A DNA stretch of 64,000 nt, taken from Goodfellowiella coeruleoviolacea (lineage in GTDB: Bacteria; Actinomycetota; Actinomycetes; Mycobacteriales; Pseudonocardiaceae). Positions 8,580 to 18,788 of this stretch are shown here, in pieces. The notes beneath the pieces were generated by a model. It ran no database searches. It saw only the letters and a list, made by a program, of their open reading frames with translations, and was not told the DNA's origin. The position numbers were made by a program, and so were the translations under genes. The number at the start of each line of letters is the position of its first letter. Within the stretch, counting starts at the first letter, position 1. The stretch is from the NCBI RefSeq assembly GCF_024171785.1, contig NZ_JAMTCK010000015.1, positions 120,766 to 184,765 on the forward strand, written 5' to 3'.

Positions 8580-9263
8580 GTGAGGGCGGCCACCCCCTGG
8601 TCCGAGGTGTTCGAACTGCTCAGCGTGGGGACCGGCGAGACGCTGTACATGGTGGGCGTGTCCACGCTGATCGCCACCCTGCTGGGCATCCCGCTGGGCG
8701 TGCTGCTGCACCTGAGCGCGCCCAGCGGGCTGCGGCCCAACGTCGTCCTGCACAAGATCCTCGGCACCGTCGTGGACCTGGGCCGGGCCATGCCGTTCCT
8801 GGTGCTGCTGGTCGCGCTGACCTCGGTGACCCGGCTGCTGGTGCGCACGTCCATCGGGCCGACCGCGGCGATCGTGCCGCTGGCCGTCGGCGCGGTGCCC
8901 TTTGTCGGCCGGCTCGTGCAGAACGTGCTCCGCGAGGTGCACGTGTCCGTGGTGGAGGCGGCCGTGACCACGGGCGCTTCCACCCTGCGGATCGTGCGCA
9001 GCGTGCTGCTGCGGGAGTCGGCGCCGGCGCTGATCAACGCCATCGGCGTGACCACCATCGCGCTGCTCGGCTACTCGGCGATGGCCGGGGTGATCGGCGG
9101 CGGTGGCCTCGGTGACGTGGCTGTGCGCATCGGCTACCAGCGGTTCGACGACCGGGTGCTGTGGAGCACGGTGGTGCTGCTCGCCGTGCTCACCACGGTG
9201 ATCCAGCTGCTGTTCGACCTGGCCGCGCGCCTGGTCGACCGCCGGCGCCACGCCAGCACCTGA
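8580..9263 (+). CDS. metI: Methionine ABC importer permease
   Basis: 227 residues. Five to six membrane segments with the MetI-type EAA loop (VEAAVTTGASTLRIVRSVLL, about residues 130-149) that docks onto MetN. GTG at 8580 is chosen because GGAGGCGAA precedes it and RAATPWSEVFELLSVGTGET is the normal family start; the open frame upstream is low-complexity Arg/Gly. It forms the membrane channel of MetNIQ. Confidence 0.93.
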   Translation: MRAATPWSEVFELLSVGTGETLYMVGVSTLIATLLGIPLGVLLHLSAPSGLRPNVVLHKILGTVVDLGRAMPFLVLLVALTSVTRLLVRTSIGPTAAIVPLAVGAVPFVGRLVQNVLREVHVSVVEAAVTTGASTLRIVRSVLLRESAPALINAIGVTTIALLGYSAMAGVIGGGGLGDVAVRIGYQRFDDRVLWSTVVLLAVLTTVIQLLFDLAARLVDRRRHAST

Positions 9264-9385
9264 CCGCGGCACCACCTGACCGCGGCGCCTGGCCACCGCG
9301 TCCGGCCGAGGCACCCGACCACCGCGCCCGGCCGCGGCACCCGACCACCGCGCCCGGCCACCGCGCCTGACCACCGCGCGAACCG
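9262..9385. repeat. Degenerate tandem repeats after metI
   Basis: About eight imperfect 14-16-bp units of the type CCTGACCGCGGCACCA or CCGACCACCGCGCCCGG. The first unit contains the metI stop codon TGA. Confidence 0.65.
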
Positions 9386-9430
9386 CGCGCCAACCCCAGA
9401 CCAGCGCCCCCGGCTGACCGGCCGGTGGCG

Positions 9431-9446
9431 CGTGACCGCTGTCACG
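9431..9446. promoter_or_regulatory. Palindrome upstream of metQ
   Basis: CGTGACCGCTGTCACG is a perfect 6-bp inverted repeat around CGCT, 66 bp before metQ. It could be an operator for separate control of metQ; the binding protein is unknown. Confidence 0.4.
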
Positions 9447-9511
9447 GGCGGGCGGACCCGCTGTGACGCCAGCACCCGCGACCAGCGGGTGGATATCGAA
9501 AGGAATGCCCG

Positions 9512-10348
9512 ATGCGACTCCGTGCTGCCGTGCCCATCGTGCTTGGCGCCCTGCTCAGCGTGGTCGGCCTGGCCGGCTGCGGCGGGGGCGACACCGGCGC
9601 GGCCGGGGCCTCCGCCGACCCGTCCGCCCCGCTCAAGATCGGGGTGAACCCCACGCCGCACGGCGAGATCCTCAAGTACGTGGCCGACAACCTGGCCAAG
9701 GACAAGGGGCTGAACCTGCAGATCACCGAGTTCAGCGACTACACCACGCTGAACCCGGCGCTGGTGGCCGGCGACCTCGACGCCAACTACTTCCAGCACA
9801 TCCCGTTCCTGGAGCAGTACCAGCAGGACAGCGGCAACCAGCTGGCCTGGGTCAGCCCGGTGCACATCGAGCCGCTCGGCCTGTACTCGAACAAGATCAC
9901 CAGCCTGGACCAGCTGTCCGACGGCGCGACCGTGGCCGTGCCCAACGACGCGGCCAACGAGGCCAGGGCGCTCAAGCTGCTGCAGGACAACGGCGTGCTC
10001 AAGCTCAAGGACGGGGTCGAGGAGAAGGCCACCATCCGGGACATCGCGGAGAACCCGAAGAACCTGCAGTTCACCGAGCTGGAAGCGGCCCAGCTGCCGC
10101 GCAGCCTGGACGACACCCAGGCGTCGGTGATCAACGGCAACTACGCGATCGAGGCCGGCCTCAAGCCGTCGGAGAAGGCACTGGCCCTGGAGAAGGCGGA
10201 GCACAACCCGTACGCCAACGGCCTGGTGACCCGCACCGAACTCAAGGACGACCCGCGGATCAAGAACCTGGCCGAGCTGCTCTCCTCGCAGCAGGTCAAG
10301 GACTTCATCAAGCAGCGGTTCACCGACGGCTCGGTGATTCCGGCCTGA
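9512..10348 (+). CDS. metQ: Methionine-binding lipoprotein
   Basis: 278 residues, NlpA/MetQ family. Signal peptide with lipobox LAGC, lipidated Cys at residue 23. The mature part has the family motifs KIGVNPTPHGEIL, EFSDYTTLNPAL and DANYFQHIPFLEQY. It captures methionine at the outer face of the membrane and delivers it to MetNI. GAAAGGA lies 7 nt before the ATG. It follows metI by 248 bp that carry a repeat array and a palindrome, so it may have its own promoter as well as riboswitch control. Confidence 0.96.
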   Translation: MRLRAAVPIVLGALLSVVGLAGCGGGDTGAAGASADPSAPLKIGVNPTPHGEILKYVADNLAKDKGLNLQITEFSDYTTLNPALVAGDLDANYFQHIPFLEQYQQDSGNQLAWVSPVHIEPLGLYSNKITSLDQLSDGATVAVPNDAANEARALKLLQDNGVLKLKDGVEEKATIRDIAENPKNLQFTELEAAQLPRSLDDTQASVINGNYAIEAGLKPSEKALALEKAEHNPYANGLVTRTELKDDPRIKNLAELLSSQQVKDFIKQRFTDGSVIPA

Positions 10349-10366
10349 GCCGACCCCGGGCGCACC

Positions 10367-10412
10367 GCGGAACGGTCCGGCTGTCGCGATGGTGGCGGCC
10401 GGACCGTTCCGC
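10367..10412 (+). terminator. Terminator hairpin after metQ
   Basis: A perfect 15-bp stem (arms 10367-10381 and 10398-10412, GCGGAACGGTCCGGC) with a 16-nt loop, 18 bp after the metQ stop. There is no T-tract, as is common in actinomycete terminators. Confidence 0.75.
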
Positions 10413-10476
10413 TGTGTCCGAGGCCCGTTTTCGCCCTGCTGACCTGGGAGGAGAACACATTCAGCGGTAACGCCCG

Positions 10477-10482
10477 TAGGCT
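10477..10482 (+). promoter_or_regulatory. -10 element (TAGGCT) of ispE
   Basis: TAGGCT ends 7 nt before the GTG at 10490, so the mRNA is predicted to begin at the start codon (leaderless). Confidence 0.65.
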
Positions 10483-10489
10483 GCATGGT

Positions 10490-11455
10490 GTGCTCGCCGT
10501 TGTACCGCCCCCGGTCACCGTCCGTGTCCCCGCCAAGGTGAACCTTCACCTGGCCGTGCGGGACGTCCGTGCTGATGGCTACCACGAGTTGGCCACCGTC
10601 TTCCAGGCGCTGTCCCTGACCGACGAGGTCACCGTCGCCTCGGCGGAGGAGAGCGGCATCGAGGTCACTGGTGAGGGCGCCGACAGCGTGCCCACCGACC
10701 AGAGCAACCTGGCCTGGCGCGCGGTCACCGCGCTGGCCAGCCACGTCGGTCGCGACCCCGACGACGCCAAGATCCGGGTCATCATCAAGAAGAACATCCC
10801 GGTCGCCGGTGGCATGGCCGGCGGCAGCGCGGACGCCGCTGCCGTGCTGGTCGGCCTGGCCGCGCTGTGGCGGCTGGAGATCGGCCGGGACGAACTCGCC
10901 GAGGTGGCCGCCACCCTGGGCAGCGACGTGCCGTTCGCCCTGCACGGGGGCACCGCGCTGGGCACCGGCCGGGGCGAGGAGCTGGTGCCGGTGCTGACCA
11001 GGCACACCTTCCACTGGGTGCTGGCCTTCGACCGGCAGGGCCTGTCCACCCCGGCGGTGTTCGCCGAACTGGACCGGCTGCGCGCCGAGGGCGACCCGCC
11101 CCGACTGGGGTCCACCGAACCGGTGCTGGAGGCGCTGGCCTCCGGCGACCCCAACCAGCTCGCCCTGCTGCTCGGCAACGACCTGCAGGCCGCGGCCGTG
11201 TCGCTGCGTCCGGGGCTGCGGCGCACCCTGCGCGCCGGGGTGAACGCCGGCGCGCTCGCCGGCATCGTGTCCGGGTCCGGCCCGACCTGCGCGTTCCTGT
11301 GCAGCGACGCCGACTCGGCGGTGCGGGTGGCCGCCGAGCTGTCCGGCGCCGGCGTGTGCCGGACCGTGCGGGTGGCCCAGGGGCCGGTCCCCGGCGCCAA
11401 GCTGGTCACCGGCGACGACCTGCCCCGGTCAACGCCACCGCAGGTGCACGCCTGA
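10490..11455 (+). CDS. ispE: 4-(cytidine 5'-diphospho)-2-C-methyl-D-erythritol kinase
   Basis: 321 residues, GHMP kinase of the MEP isoprenoid pathway; phosphorylates CDP-ME at the 2-OH. The substrate motif [13 protein letters not shown] is at the N-terminus, the glycine-rich ATP loop [15 protein letters not shown] near residue 105, and the third GHMP motif [13 protein letters not shown] near 260. Order rsmA...ispE is conserved in actinobacteria, although metNIQ is inserted here. GTG at 10490 coincides with the predicted transcription start; an upstream ATG at 10485 is out of frame. Confidence 0.96.
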   Translation: MLAVVPPPVTVRVPAKVNLHLAVRDVRADGYHELATVFQALSLTDEVTVASAEESGIEVTGEGADSVPTDQSNLAWRAVTALASHVGRDPDDAKIRVIIKKNIPVAGGMAGGSADAAAVLVGLAALWRLEIGRDELAEVAATLGSDVPFALHGGTALGTGRGEELVPVLTRHTFHWVLAFDRQGLSTPAVFAELDRLRAEGDPPRLGSTEPVLEALASGDPNQLALLLGNDLQAAAVSLRPGLRRTLRAGVNAGALAGIVSGSGPTCAFLCSDADSAVRVAAELSGAGVCRTVRVAQGPVPGAKLVTGDDLPRSTPPQVHA

Positions 11456-11605
11456 CCGCGGCCGGCCGGGCTGCGGCGGCCGCCGGGCCGGCCCGGGCGA
11501 GCGGCTGATCCGCCGCGCCTGGCCGCCTGGTAGAAACGCCTGGTCGTCGCGGCTGGTCCACCAGCCCGCCACGACCATCGATGATCACGACGAAAGTGCG
11601 GGTAG

Positions 11606-13417
<1,812 letters not shown>

Positions 13418-13442
13418 ACCGACTCCCCGCTCGGGGTTCTGC

Positions 13443-14036
13443 TCACCAGCCGTGCGTTGCCGCGTGGTACCCGTTGTGCTGGTGGAACCGCAGGGTGGCC
13501 TCCACCAGGTCGAGGAACTGGTCCACCTCGTCGGCGTCGTAGCCGCGCCGGTTGTCGGCCGGGCGGTTGAACAGCACGTGCCGCACCTCGTCCGCGGTCA
13601 GCTCGTCGGTGCCGCGCAGGGTGGCCTCGACGCGGTCCAGGAAGGCGTCCACCTCGTCCTCCTGGTAGCAGTCGTGGTCGTCGCGGGGGCGGGAGAACGT
13701 CACGTTGTGCACGTCGTCCGGGCCCACCGGCCGCGGGATGCCGCTCAGGCCGTTGCCCGGTGTCGAGCCGCCGGCCTGGGCCTCCCGCTCCACCAGTTCG
13801 GCGGTGACCAGGTCGAGGAACGCGTCCACCTCCTCCTCCCGGTAGCCGCGGCTGAGCAGCGGGGCGCGGCTGAAGGTGACCTGCTGGACCTGCGCGGCGG
13901 TGATCGCGGTGCCACCGCGCAGGGTCGACTCCACGAGGTCGAGGAACGCGTCGACCTCCCCCATGTGGTACCCGCGTGTCCCCGGGGCGGACCTGGCGAA
14001 CACCACTTCGTGCACGTCGTCGGGACCGAGGCCCAT
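13443..14036 (-). CDS. Protein made of four DivIVA-domain repeats
   Basis: 197 residues. Four copies of a 35-residue motif resembling the DivIVA N-terminal domain (about 4-39, 45-82, 103-139, 144-180), each of the form DDVxxVxFSRP...RGYxxxEVDAFLDxVexTL. DivIVA domains bind membranes and recruit polar or septal growth factors. There is no long coiled coil as in true DivIVA/Wag31. ATG at 14036 has GGAGGA just upstream; the longer open frame is rejected. It is divergent from the acyl ligase gene. A second protein of the same design lies at 18110-18733. Confidence 0.8.
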   Translation of the reverse strand: MGLGPDDVHEVVFARSAPGTRGYHMGEVDAFLDLVESTLRGGTAITAAQVQQVTFSRAPLLSRGYREEEVDAFLDLVTAELVEREAQAGGSTPGNGLSGIPRPVGPDDVHNVTFSRPRDDHDCYQEDEVDAFLDRVEATLRGTDELTADEVRHVLFNRPADNRRGYDADEVDQFLDLVEATLRFHQHNGYHAATHGW

Positions 14037-14172
14037 GACTCCTCCAGTGCTGGCCGGTGCCGGCGCCTGTATCCTCGCCCGTCCGCCTGGATCCCGCACG
14101 GCCAGAAAGGGTGAGTCCTGGGGCGGGTGTCGGAGTGATCGAGAGCCGGACGGACGGCTGTGCCGCACGTCC

Positions 14173-14178
14173 TAAGCT
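14173..14178 (+). promoter_or_regulatory. -10 element (TAAGCT) of the acyl ligase gene
   Basis: TAAGCT ends 6 nt before the ATG at 14185, consistent with a leaderless transcript. Confidence 0.55.
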
Positions 14179-14184
14179 CACCCC

Positions 14185-15837
14185 ATGAGTCGGTTCGTGG
14201 ACACGCTGCTCAGCACCGCTGCTGGGGGCGGCACCATCAGTGGGATGACGACCGGGGAACCCGGTCAGCCGATGCGGCGCACCTGGGCGCAGGTGCACGA
14301 GGTGGGCCGGCGCATGGCCGGCGCCCTGGTCGCGGCCGGGGTCACCCCCGGGCAGGCGGTCGCCGTGCTGGCCGGTGATCCCGCGCTGATCGCCCCGGCC
14401 ATCCAGGCCGTGTGGCTGGCCGGCGGCAGCGTCACCATGCTGCACCAGCCCACCCCGCGCACCGATCTGGCCCACTGGGCCCAGGACACCCTGCGCACCC
14501 TCGCGATGATCGACGCCGGGCTGGTGCTGCTGGGCGCCCCGTTCGACGGGCTGGCCGGGGTGCTGGACGAGAACGGCATCGCCCACCTCGCCCTGGACGG
14601 GCTGGACGCGGACCAGCAGCCGATCGGCGCGCCGGTCGAGGTCGCCGAGGACGCCACCGCGCTGCTCCAACTGACCAGCGGCTCCACCGCCGACCCCAAG
14701 GCGGTGCGGATCACCCACGGCAACCTGATCGCCAACATCAGCGCCATGGCCGAGATGGCCAAGCTCGACCCGGGCCGGGACGTGATGGTGTCCTGGCTGC
14801 CGCTGTTCCACGACATGGGCATGGTCGGCTTCCTGACCCTGCCGATGGTGTTCGGCGTGGAACTGGTCAAGGTCACCCCGGCCGACTTCCTGGCCCGCCC
14901 GCTGCTGTGGCCCGAGCTGATCAGCAAGCACCGGGGCACGCTCACCGCCGCGCCCAACTTCGCCTACGCCATCGCCGGTCGCCGGATGGCCCGGGTGGAC
15001 GAGGACGACGCGTTCGACCTGTCCACCCTGCGGGTGGCGCTCAACGGCGCCGAGCCGATCGACCCCAAGGCGGTGGCCGCGTTCACCGACGCGGGCGCCC
15101 GGTTCGGCCTGCCGCCGGAGTGCGTGCTGTGCGCCTACGGCATGGCCGAGGCCACCCTGGCGGTGTCGTTCGCGCCGCTGTTCACCGGGCTGGCCGTGGA
15201 CGAGGTGGACGCCGAGCAGCTGGAGTCGGCGCGCCGGGCCGTTCCGGCCCGCGCCGGTGCCGCGACCAGGGCGTTCCCGTTACTGGGGCCGCCGCTGCCT
15301 GGCATCGAGGTGCGCGTGCTCGACGAGCACGGCAACGAGCTGGGCGAGCGCCAGGTGGGCGCACTGCAACTGCGCGGCAGCTCGGTCACGCCCGGCTACC
15401 TCACCACCGCCGGCCCGGTGCCCACCCAGGACGAGCAGGGCTGGCTGGACAGCGGGGACGAGGGCTACCTGGCCGACGGCCAGGTGGTGGTGTGCGGCCG
15501 GCGCAAGGACGTGATCATCATGGGTGGCCGCAACATCTACCCGACCGACATCGAGCGGGCCGCCGACTCGGTCGAGGGCGTGCGCGCCGGCAACGCCGTG
15601 GCCGTGCGGCTGGACGCGGGCACCCGCCGGGAGCGGTTCGCCGTGGCCCTGGAGTCCCGGCTGGCCGGTGACGCCGAGGCCGAGGGCGCGCTGCGCAAGG
15701 CGGTCACCGCGCGGATCATGGACGCGGTGGGCGCGCGCCCCTACGCCGTGGCCGTGCTGCCCCCGGGCAGCCTGCCCAAGACCCCGTCCGGCAAGCTGCG
15801 CCGCGCCGCCGCCGCCGACCTGATCCCGACCAGCTGA
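14185..15837 (+). CDS. Pks16-type acyl-AMP/acyl-CoA ligase
   Basis: 550 residues, ANL superfamily. P-loop motif LLQLTSGSTADPKAV (about 160), SWLPLFHDMGMVGF (about 196), YGMAEATLAVSF (about 315), GDEGYL and the C-terminal Lys motif LPKTPSGKLRR (about 530). The HDMG segment and the lack of clear linker cues fit long-chain fatty acyl-AMP ligases or FadD-type CoA ligases. Position after ispE matches Rv1013 (pks16) of M. tuberculosis. It activates a carboxylic acid with ATP; the substrate cannot be told from sequence. No carrier protein or polyketide synthase is nearby. Confidence 0.88.
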   Translation: MSRFVDTLLSTAAGGGTISGMTTGEPGQPMRRTWAQVHEVGRRMAGALVAAGVTPGQAVAVLAGDPALIAPAIQAVWLAGGSVTMLHQPTPRTDLAHWAQDTLRTLAMIDAGLVLLGAPFDGLAGVLDENGIAHLALDGLDADQQPIGAPVEVAEDATALLQLTSGSTADPKAVRITHGNLIANISAMAEMAKLDPGRDVMVSWLPLFHDMGMVGFLTLPMVFGVELVKVTPADFLARPLLWPELISKHRGTLTAAPNFAYAIAGRRMARVDEDDAFDLSTLRVALNGAEPIDPKAVAAFTDAGARFGLPPECVLCAYGMAEATLAVSFAPLFTGLAVDEVDAEQLESARRAVPARAGAATRAFPLLGPPLPGIEVRVLDEHGNELGERQVGALQLRGSSVTPGYLTTAGPVPTQDEQGWLDSGDEGYLADGQVVVCGRRKDVIIMGGRNIYPTDIERAADSVEGVRAGNAVAVRLDAGTRRERFAVALESRLAGDAEAEGALRKAVTARIMDAVGARPYAVAVLPPGSLPKTPSGKLRRAAAADLIPTS

Positions 15838-15865
15838 CCCGAGCAGCTGACCCGAGCAGCGGGGC
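15833..15865. repeat. 13-bp tandem duplication at the acyl ligase stop codon
   Basis: AGCTGACCCGAGC occurs twice plus a partial copy, and the first copy contains the TGA stop codon. Same pattern as the arrays after metI and after the SDR at 54951. Confidence 0.6.
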
Positions 15866-15904
15866 GGGGCCGGCCGTGCGCCGCGCCCTGCCCCGCGAAC
15901 ACCG

Positions 15905-16267
15905 CTAGCCGGTGATCTCCTCGGTCCCGTCGCCGGCCAGGGGCACGTACCGCACGGTCACGTCGGCCGGAATCGCGGCCTTGACCTTGTGGGCGAGCAG
16001 GCGGCCCCGCGCGTCGAACTCCTGGATCTGCCGCGCGTCCTGGAAGCCGGATTCCGCGGGATCGTCCGGTCGGAAGGTGTTCTGGAAGCTGACGTCCCAC
16101 GCCTCGATCTCGGCGATGAGTTCCGGTTCGAGTGGAAGAACCTCGCTGATCTCCTCCGGCAGATACGGTTCGGGAACCGCCTCCTCGTCGCGGTACACCC
16201 AGAACGGGCCGATTTGCCAGTCGCTTCGAATCTTCACCACCAGGCGGTGCGGCGCGGTCATCTCCAC
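15905..16267 (-). CDS. Putative immunity protein of the toxin cassette
   Basis: 120 residues, acidic, no signal or membrane segment. Residues 45-95 (LIAEIEAWDVSFQNTF, DDPAESGF, FDARGRLLAHKVKAAI) resemble small cytosolic proteins that accompany polymorphic toxins in actinomycetes. This is recall of a family pattern, not a search. It starts 43 bp after the putative toxin on the same strand, the usual order toxin then immunity. Start could be GTG at 16267 or the ATG two codons later. Confidence 0.5.
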   Translation of the reverse strand: MEMTAPHRLVVKIRSDWQIGPFWVYRDEEAVPEPYLPEEISEVLPLEPELIAEIEAWDVSFQNTFRPDDPAESGFQDARQIQEFDARGRLLAHKVKAAIPADVTVRYVPLAGDGTEEITG

Positions 16268-16310
16268 CTTCTGCGTGTGCTGGCCGGGAATCTCTTCGAG
16301 TGGACCGTGC

Positions 16311-17045
16311 TCATGGCAGGGGCTTCAACTTCCCCCTGTTGAACGGGTTCGCGCCAACGAGGTAGCCGTTGTCACCGACGCTGACCGCCACCATGATGGA
16401 CCGGCCCTGGTGGGTGAGGGCGTGGACGACTCGGCCCCGACCGCGCACACCCACCGGTCTGCCGACCGTCACCGCCCGGAACACCACGTCGAGGATGTCC
16501 TCCTGACGGACACCGCACCTCTCGAAGTCGCCAACGCGGTCCTCCGCCAGGATGTGCCTGGCGCCCGACTTCGGGGTGCCCTCCTCCAGCCAGACGATCC
16601 GGCCGCGCTGGTCCCGGCCGATGCGGATCACCCGTTCCGGGGTGATCTTGTGCCCGGCGCGCTGCACCTCGGCGATCAGGGCCGGATCGACCGGGGCCGG
16701 ATCGATCAGGGCCGGACTGATCGCGGTTCGGGGTGGAACGCCCGGTGGTGGGCCGGCGGGTGGCGGGTCGGCCGGTGATGTGGTGCCGGCCAGGCGGGCG
16801 AGGTAGTCGTGCAGCAGGGCGGTGGCCGTGCGCAGGTCCGCGGCGACCCGGTCCATCTCGTCGGGCACCGGGGCCAGCGCGGTGACCGCGTCGCCCAGTT
16901 CCGGCCGGTTGCTCTCCCGGGCCAGTTGGCCGAGCAGGGGCAGGGTGTCGACGCGCAGCTGGTCGGCGACGCCGGTCAGGTCGTCGGGGTGGACCAGGTC
17001 GAGTGCGGCCCGAACGCGGGCGATGACCTCGCCGAGCGACGCCAT
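16311..17045 (-). CDS. Putative polymorphic toxin with C-terminal nuclease-like domain
   Basis: 244 residues in three parts. Residues 1-90 are helical (IARVRAALDLVHPDDLTG...DLRTATALLHDYLARL); 90-125 is a Pro/Ala linker (PADPPPAGPPPGVPP); 125-244 is a compact domain with VIRIGRDQRGRIVWLEEG, SGARHILAEDRVGDF and SVGDNGYLVGANPF. The layout G..HI....DF...I...V..G resembles the EndoU/RelE-like (BECR) ribonuclease toxins found at polymorphic toxin C-termini. The second His usual in such RH motifs is not where I expect it, so activity is uncertain. No secretion signal is visible; the helical N-terminus resembles the preceding 85-residue protein. Family assignment is inference. Confidence 0.55.
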   Translation of the reverse strand: MASLGEVIARVRAALDLVHPDDLTGVADQLRVDTLPLLGQLARESNRPELGDAVTALAPVPDEMDRVAADLRTATALLHDYLARLAGTTSPADPPPAGPPPGVPPRTAISPALIDPAPVDPALIAEVQRAGHKITPERVIRIGRDQRGRIVWLEEGTPKSGARHILAEDRVGDFERCGVRQEDILDVVFRAVTVGRPVGVRGRGRVVHALTHQGRSIMVAVSVGDNGYLVGANPFNRGKLKPLP

Positions 17046-17054
17046 GTCGGGTGC

Positions 17055-17312
17055 CTAGATCGTGCTGGCATAGGCGTTGAGGTGGTCGATGGCGGCGGTG
17101 AGCCGGTCGAGGACGTCACGTATTCGGTCGAGTGATTGTGCCATCAAGAGAATGGCCGTGGTGGCGTCGGCATCGGCGGTGGACTGGAGCGCGTGCGATA
17201 TCACCGCCAGCGCCTCGTGCACATTCTCCCGGTGCTGTTCCACCAGGGCGAGCGGCAGGATTTCGGTTACCGCGCCGAGCAGTGCCCGCACGCCGGAAAT
17301 GTCCACTGACAT
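17055..17312 (-). CDS. Small helical protein preceding the toxin
   Basis: 85 residues, almost all helix, no Cys, no membrane segment, ending LDRLTAAIDHLNAYASTI. The size and helical-hairpin look recall WXG100-like and DUF6244-like actinobacterial proteins, though no WXG motif is present. Its C-terminal helix pattern parallels the toxin N-terminus (LRTATALLHDYLARL). ATG at 17312 has AAGGGGGA ahead of it and replaces the longer frame. The toxin follows after 9 bp, so they are probably co-translated. It may be a delivery or folding partner (inference). Confidence 0.6.
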   Translation of the reverse strand: MSVDISGVRALLGAVTEILPLALVEQHRENVHEALAVISHALQSTADADATTAILLMAQSLDRIRDVLDRLTAAIDHLNAYASTI

Positions 17313-17459
17313 TGTGTCCCCCTTAACGAAATCAACGCATCGTAGCAATTCGGGGGGTGTTCAGCGGTACCCCGGAAAAGGGGGAAATTGCGTGCGACCG
17401 GCCAGTGCGCCGGTAATTCCGTCACCGCCCCGGAAGTGTTGGGGACGGCTCACAAGATT

Positions 17460-17483
17460 GGTGTACCCCCAACCGGGGACACC
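17460..17483 (-). terminator. Terminator-like hairpin after pth
   Basis: GGTGT/ACACC and CCCC/GGGG arms around a short loop, 26 bp past the pth stop on the minus strand. The rest of 17313-17508 is relatively AT-rich and probably holds the promoter of the 85-residue gene. Confidence 0.5.
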
Positions 17484-17508
17484 GATCACGCGCTGATCAC
17501 GGCGGTGT

Positions 17509-18120
17509 TCAGTGGAACGTGTTCTGGCTGGCTTCCAGGCCCTTGGTGAGCAGCGACTCCACCGCGTCCGCGCACTGGTCCACCAGCAGCGCCAGCTCCC
17601 TGCGCTCGGCCGTGGCGAAGTCGCGCAGCACGTAGTCGGCCGGATCCATCCGACCGGGCGGCCGGCCGACGCCGAAGCGCACCCGGTAGTAGTCCCTGGT
17701 GCCCAGTGACTTGCTGATCGAGCGCAGCCCGTTGTGCCCGCCCTCGCCGCCGCCGAACTTCAGCCGGACCGTGCCGAACGGCAGGTCGAGTTCGTCGTGC
17801 ACCACCACCAGGGCCTGCGGGGTGATCTTGTAGAACCGGGCCGTGCCGGCCACCGGCCCACCGGCGAGGTTCATGAACGAGCGCGGCTTGGCCAGCACCG
17901 CCCGGTGGCCGGCCAGCCGGCCCTCGACCACCTCGGCGCCGCCCTTGTGCGCCTTGAACTTCCCGCCCAGCCGGGCAGCCAGCTCGTCAACCACCAGGAA
18001 ACCGGCGTTGTGCCGGTTGCCGGCGTACTGCGGCCCCGGATTGCCCAGACCGACCACCAGGGCCAGGTCGCTGTGCTCGATGCCGCCGCCGACCCCGGTC
18101 GCTCCCGCCTCACCGACCAC
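17509..18120 (-). CDS. pth: Peptidyl-tRNA hydrolase
   Basis: 203 residues. Family motifs [18 protein letters not shown] (catalytic His in the NRHNAG segment), [32 protein letters not shown] and GHNGLRSI are all present. It recycles peptidyl-tRNA released from stalled ribosomes. The GTG at 18120 is chosen; it overlaps the end of the upstream DivIVA-repeat gene by 11 bp and has AGGAG upstream. The pth-rplY order is as in M. tuberculosis Rv1014c-Rv1015c, but with a DivIVA-repeat gene between. Confidence 0.96.
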   Translation of the reverse strand: MVGEAGATGVGGGIEHSDLALVVGLGNPGPQYAGNRHNAGFLVVDELAARLGGKFKAHKGGAEVVEGRLAGHRAVLAKPRSFMNLAGGPVAGTARFYKITPQALVVVHDELDLPFGTVRLKFGGGEGGHNGLRSISKSLGTRDYYRVRFGVGRPPGRMDPADYVLRDFATAERRELALLVDQCADAVESLLTKGLEASQNTFH

Positions 18121-18733
18121 GTGACCGCAACTCCTGCTCCAACTCGTCCAACAACTCGTCAACGGCCCTGACCTGGTAGCCCCGGCGCAGCCCCGAGGTG
18201 GTGCCGAACCTGGTGCTGGCCACCTCGAACGCGGTCACCGTGCCCCGGCCGTCCAGGGTGGCCGCCGCGCGGGCGAGCAGGGCGTCGACTTCGAGGGGAT
18301 CGTATCCGTGCCCGGCCCTGGGCAGCCGCACCGCGCGCAGGTCGGCGCCGGTGCGCAGCCGGGTCGGGCTGACCCGGCCGGACGCCAGGGCCTGCTCGGC
18401 CCTGGCCAGGAACGCGTCCACCTCCCGGGCCGACCAGGCCCGGCGGGCGTCCGCGGCCCGGTGGAACCGCGCCGCGCGCACCTCGGCGGCGCTCAGCTGG
18501 TCGCGGCCGGCCAGGGTGTCGGCGATCCGGTGCAGGAAGGCCGCCACCTCGTCCCGGTCGTAACCGGGATCACCGCGCCCGGGGCGGCCGAACCGGAGCC
18601 GGCGCACCTGGGCCGGGTCCAGCGGCTCGACCTCGTCCAGGCTGCCGGACAGGTGCCGGGGAAACGTGTCCGGCCCGGGCGCGGGCCCGGGTAATCGCGG
18701 ATCCGCCGTCCCGTCCGGAAAACGAAACGGCAC
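18110..18733 (-). CDS. Second protein made of four DivIVA-domain repeats
   Basis: About 207 residues. After a Pro/Gly-rich start come four degenerate motifs: [60 protein letters not shown] and [20 protein letters not shown], each followed by a helix such as [12 protein letters not shown]. Repeats are more diverged than in the protein at 13443-14036. The start is uncertain: GTG at 18733 is the last sensible one, but it lies inside the rplY terminator hairpin. The stop overlaps pth by 11 bp, so the two are translationally coupled. Confidence 0.72.
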   Translation of the reverse strand: MPFRFPDGTADPRLPGPAPGPDTFPRHLSGSLDEVEPLDPAQVRRLRFGRPGRGDPGYDRDEVAAFLHRIADTLAGRDQLSAAEVRAARFHRAADARRAWSAREVDAFLARAEQALASGRVSPTRLRTGADLRAVRLPRAGHGYDPLEVDALLARAAATLDGRGTVTAFEVASTRFGTTSGLRRGYQVRAVDELLDELEQELRSRGR

Positions 18734-18764
18734 GCCGGCCCCGGTGTCCCGGGGCGGCGTGCCG
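18729..18764 (-). terminator. Strong hairpin between rplY and the DivIVA-repeat gene
   Basis: GGCACGCCG/CGGCGTGCC arms continue inward as CCCCGG/CCGGGG with one bulge, about 25 bp past the rplY stop. No T-tract. It could reduce read-through from rplY into the DivIVA-repeat gene and pth. Confidence 0.65.
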
Positions 18765-18788
18765 TCAGGCTCACCCGACGTGATTGGC

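Noticed and set aside
14185-15837. Start of a polyketide or lipopeptide gene cluster
   Set aside because: The ligase has no carrier, ketosynthase or condensation partners nearby and sits at its conserved housekeeping position.
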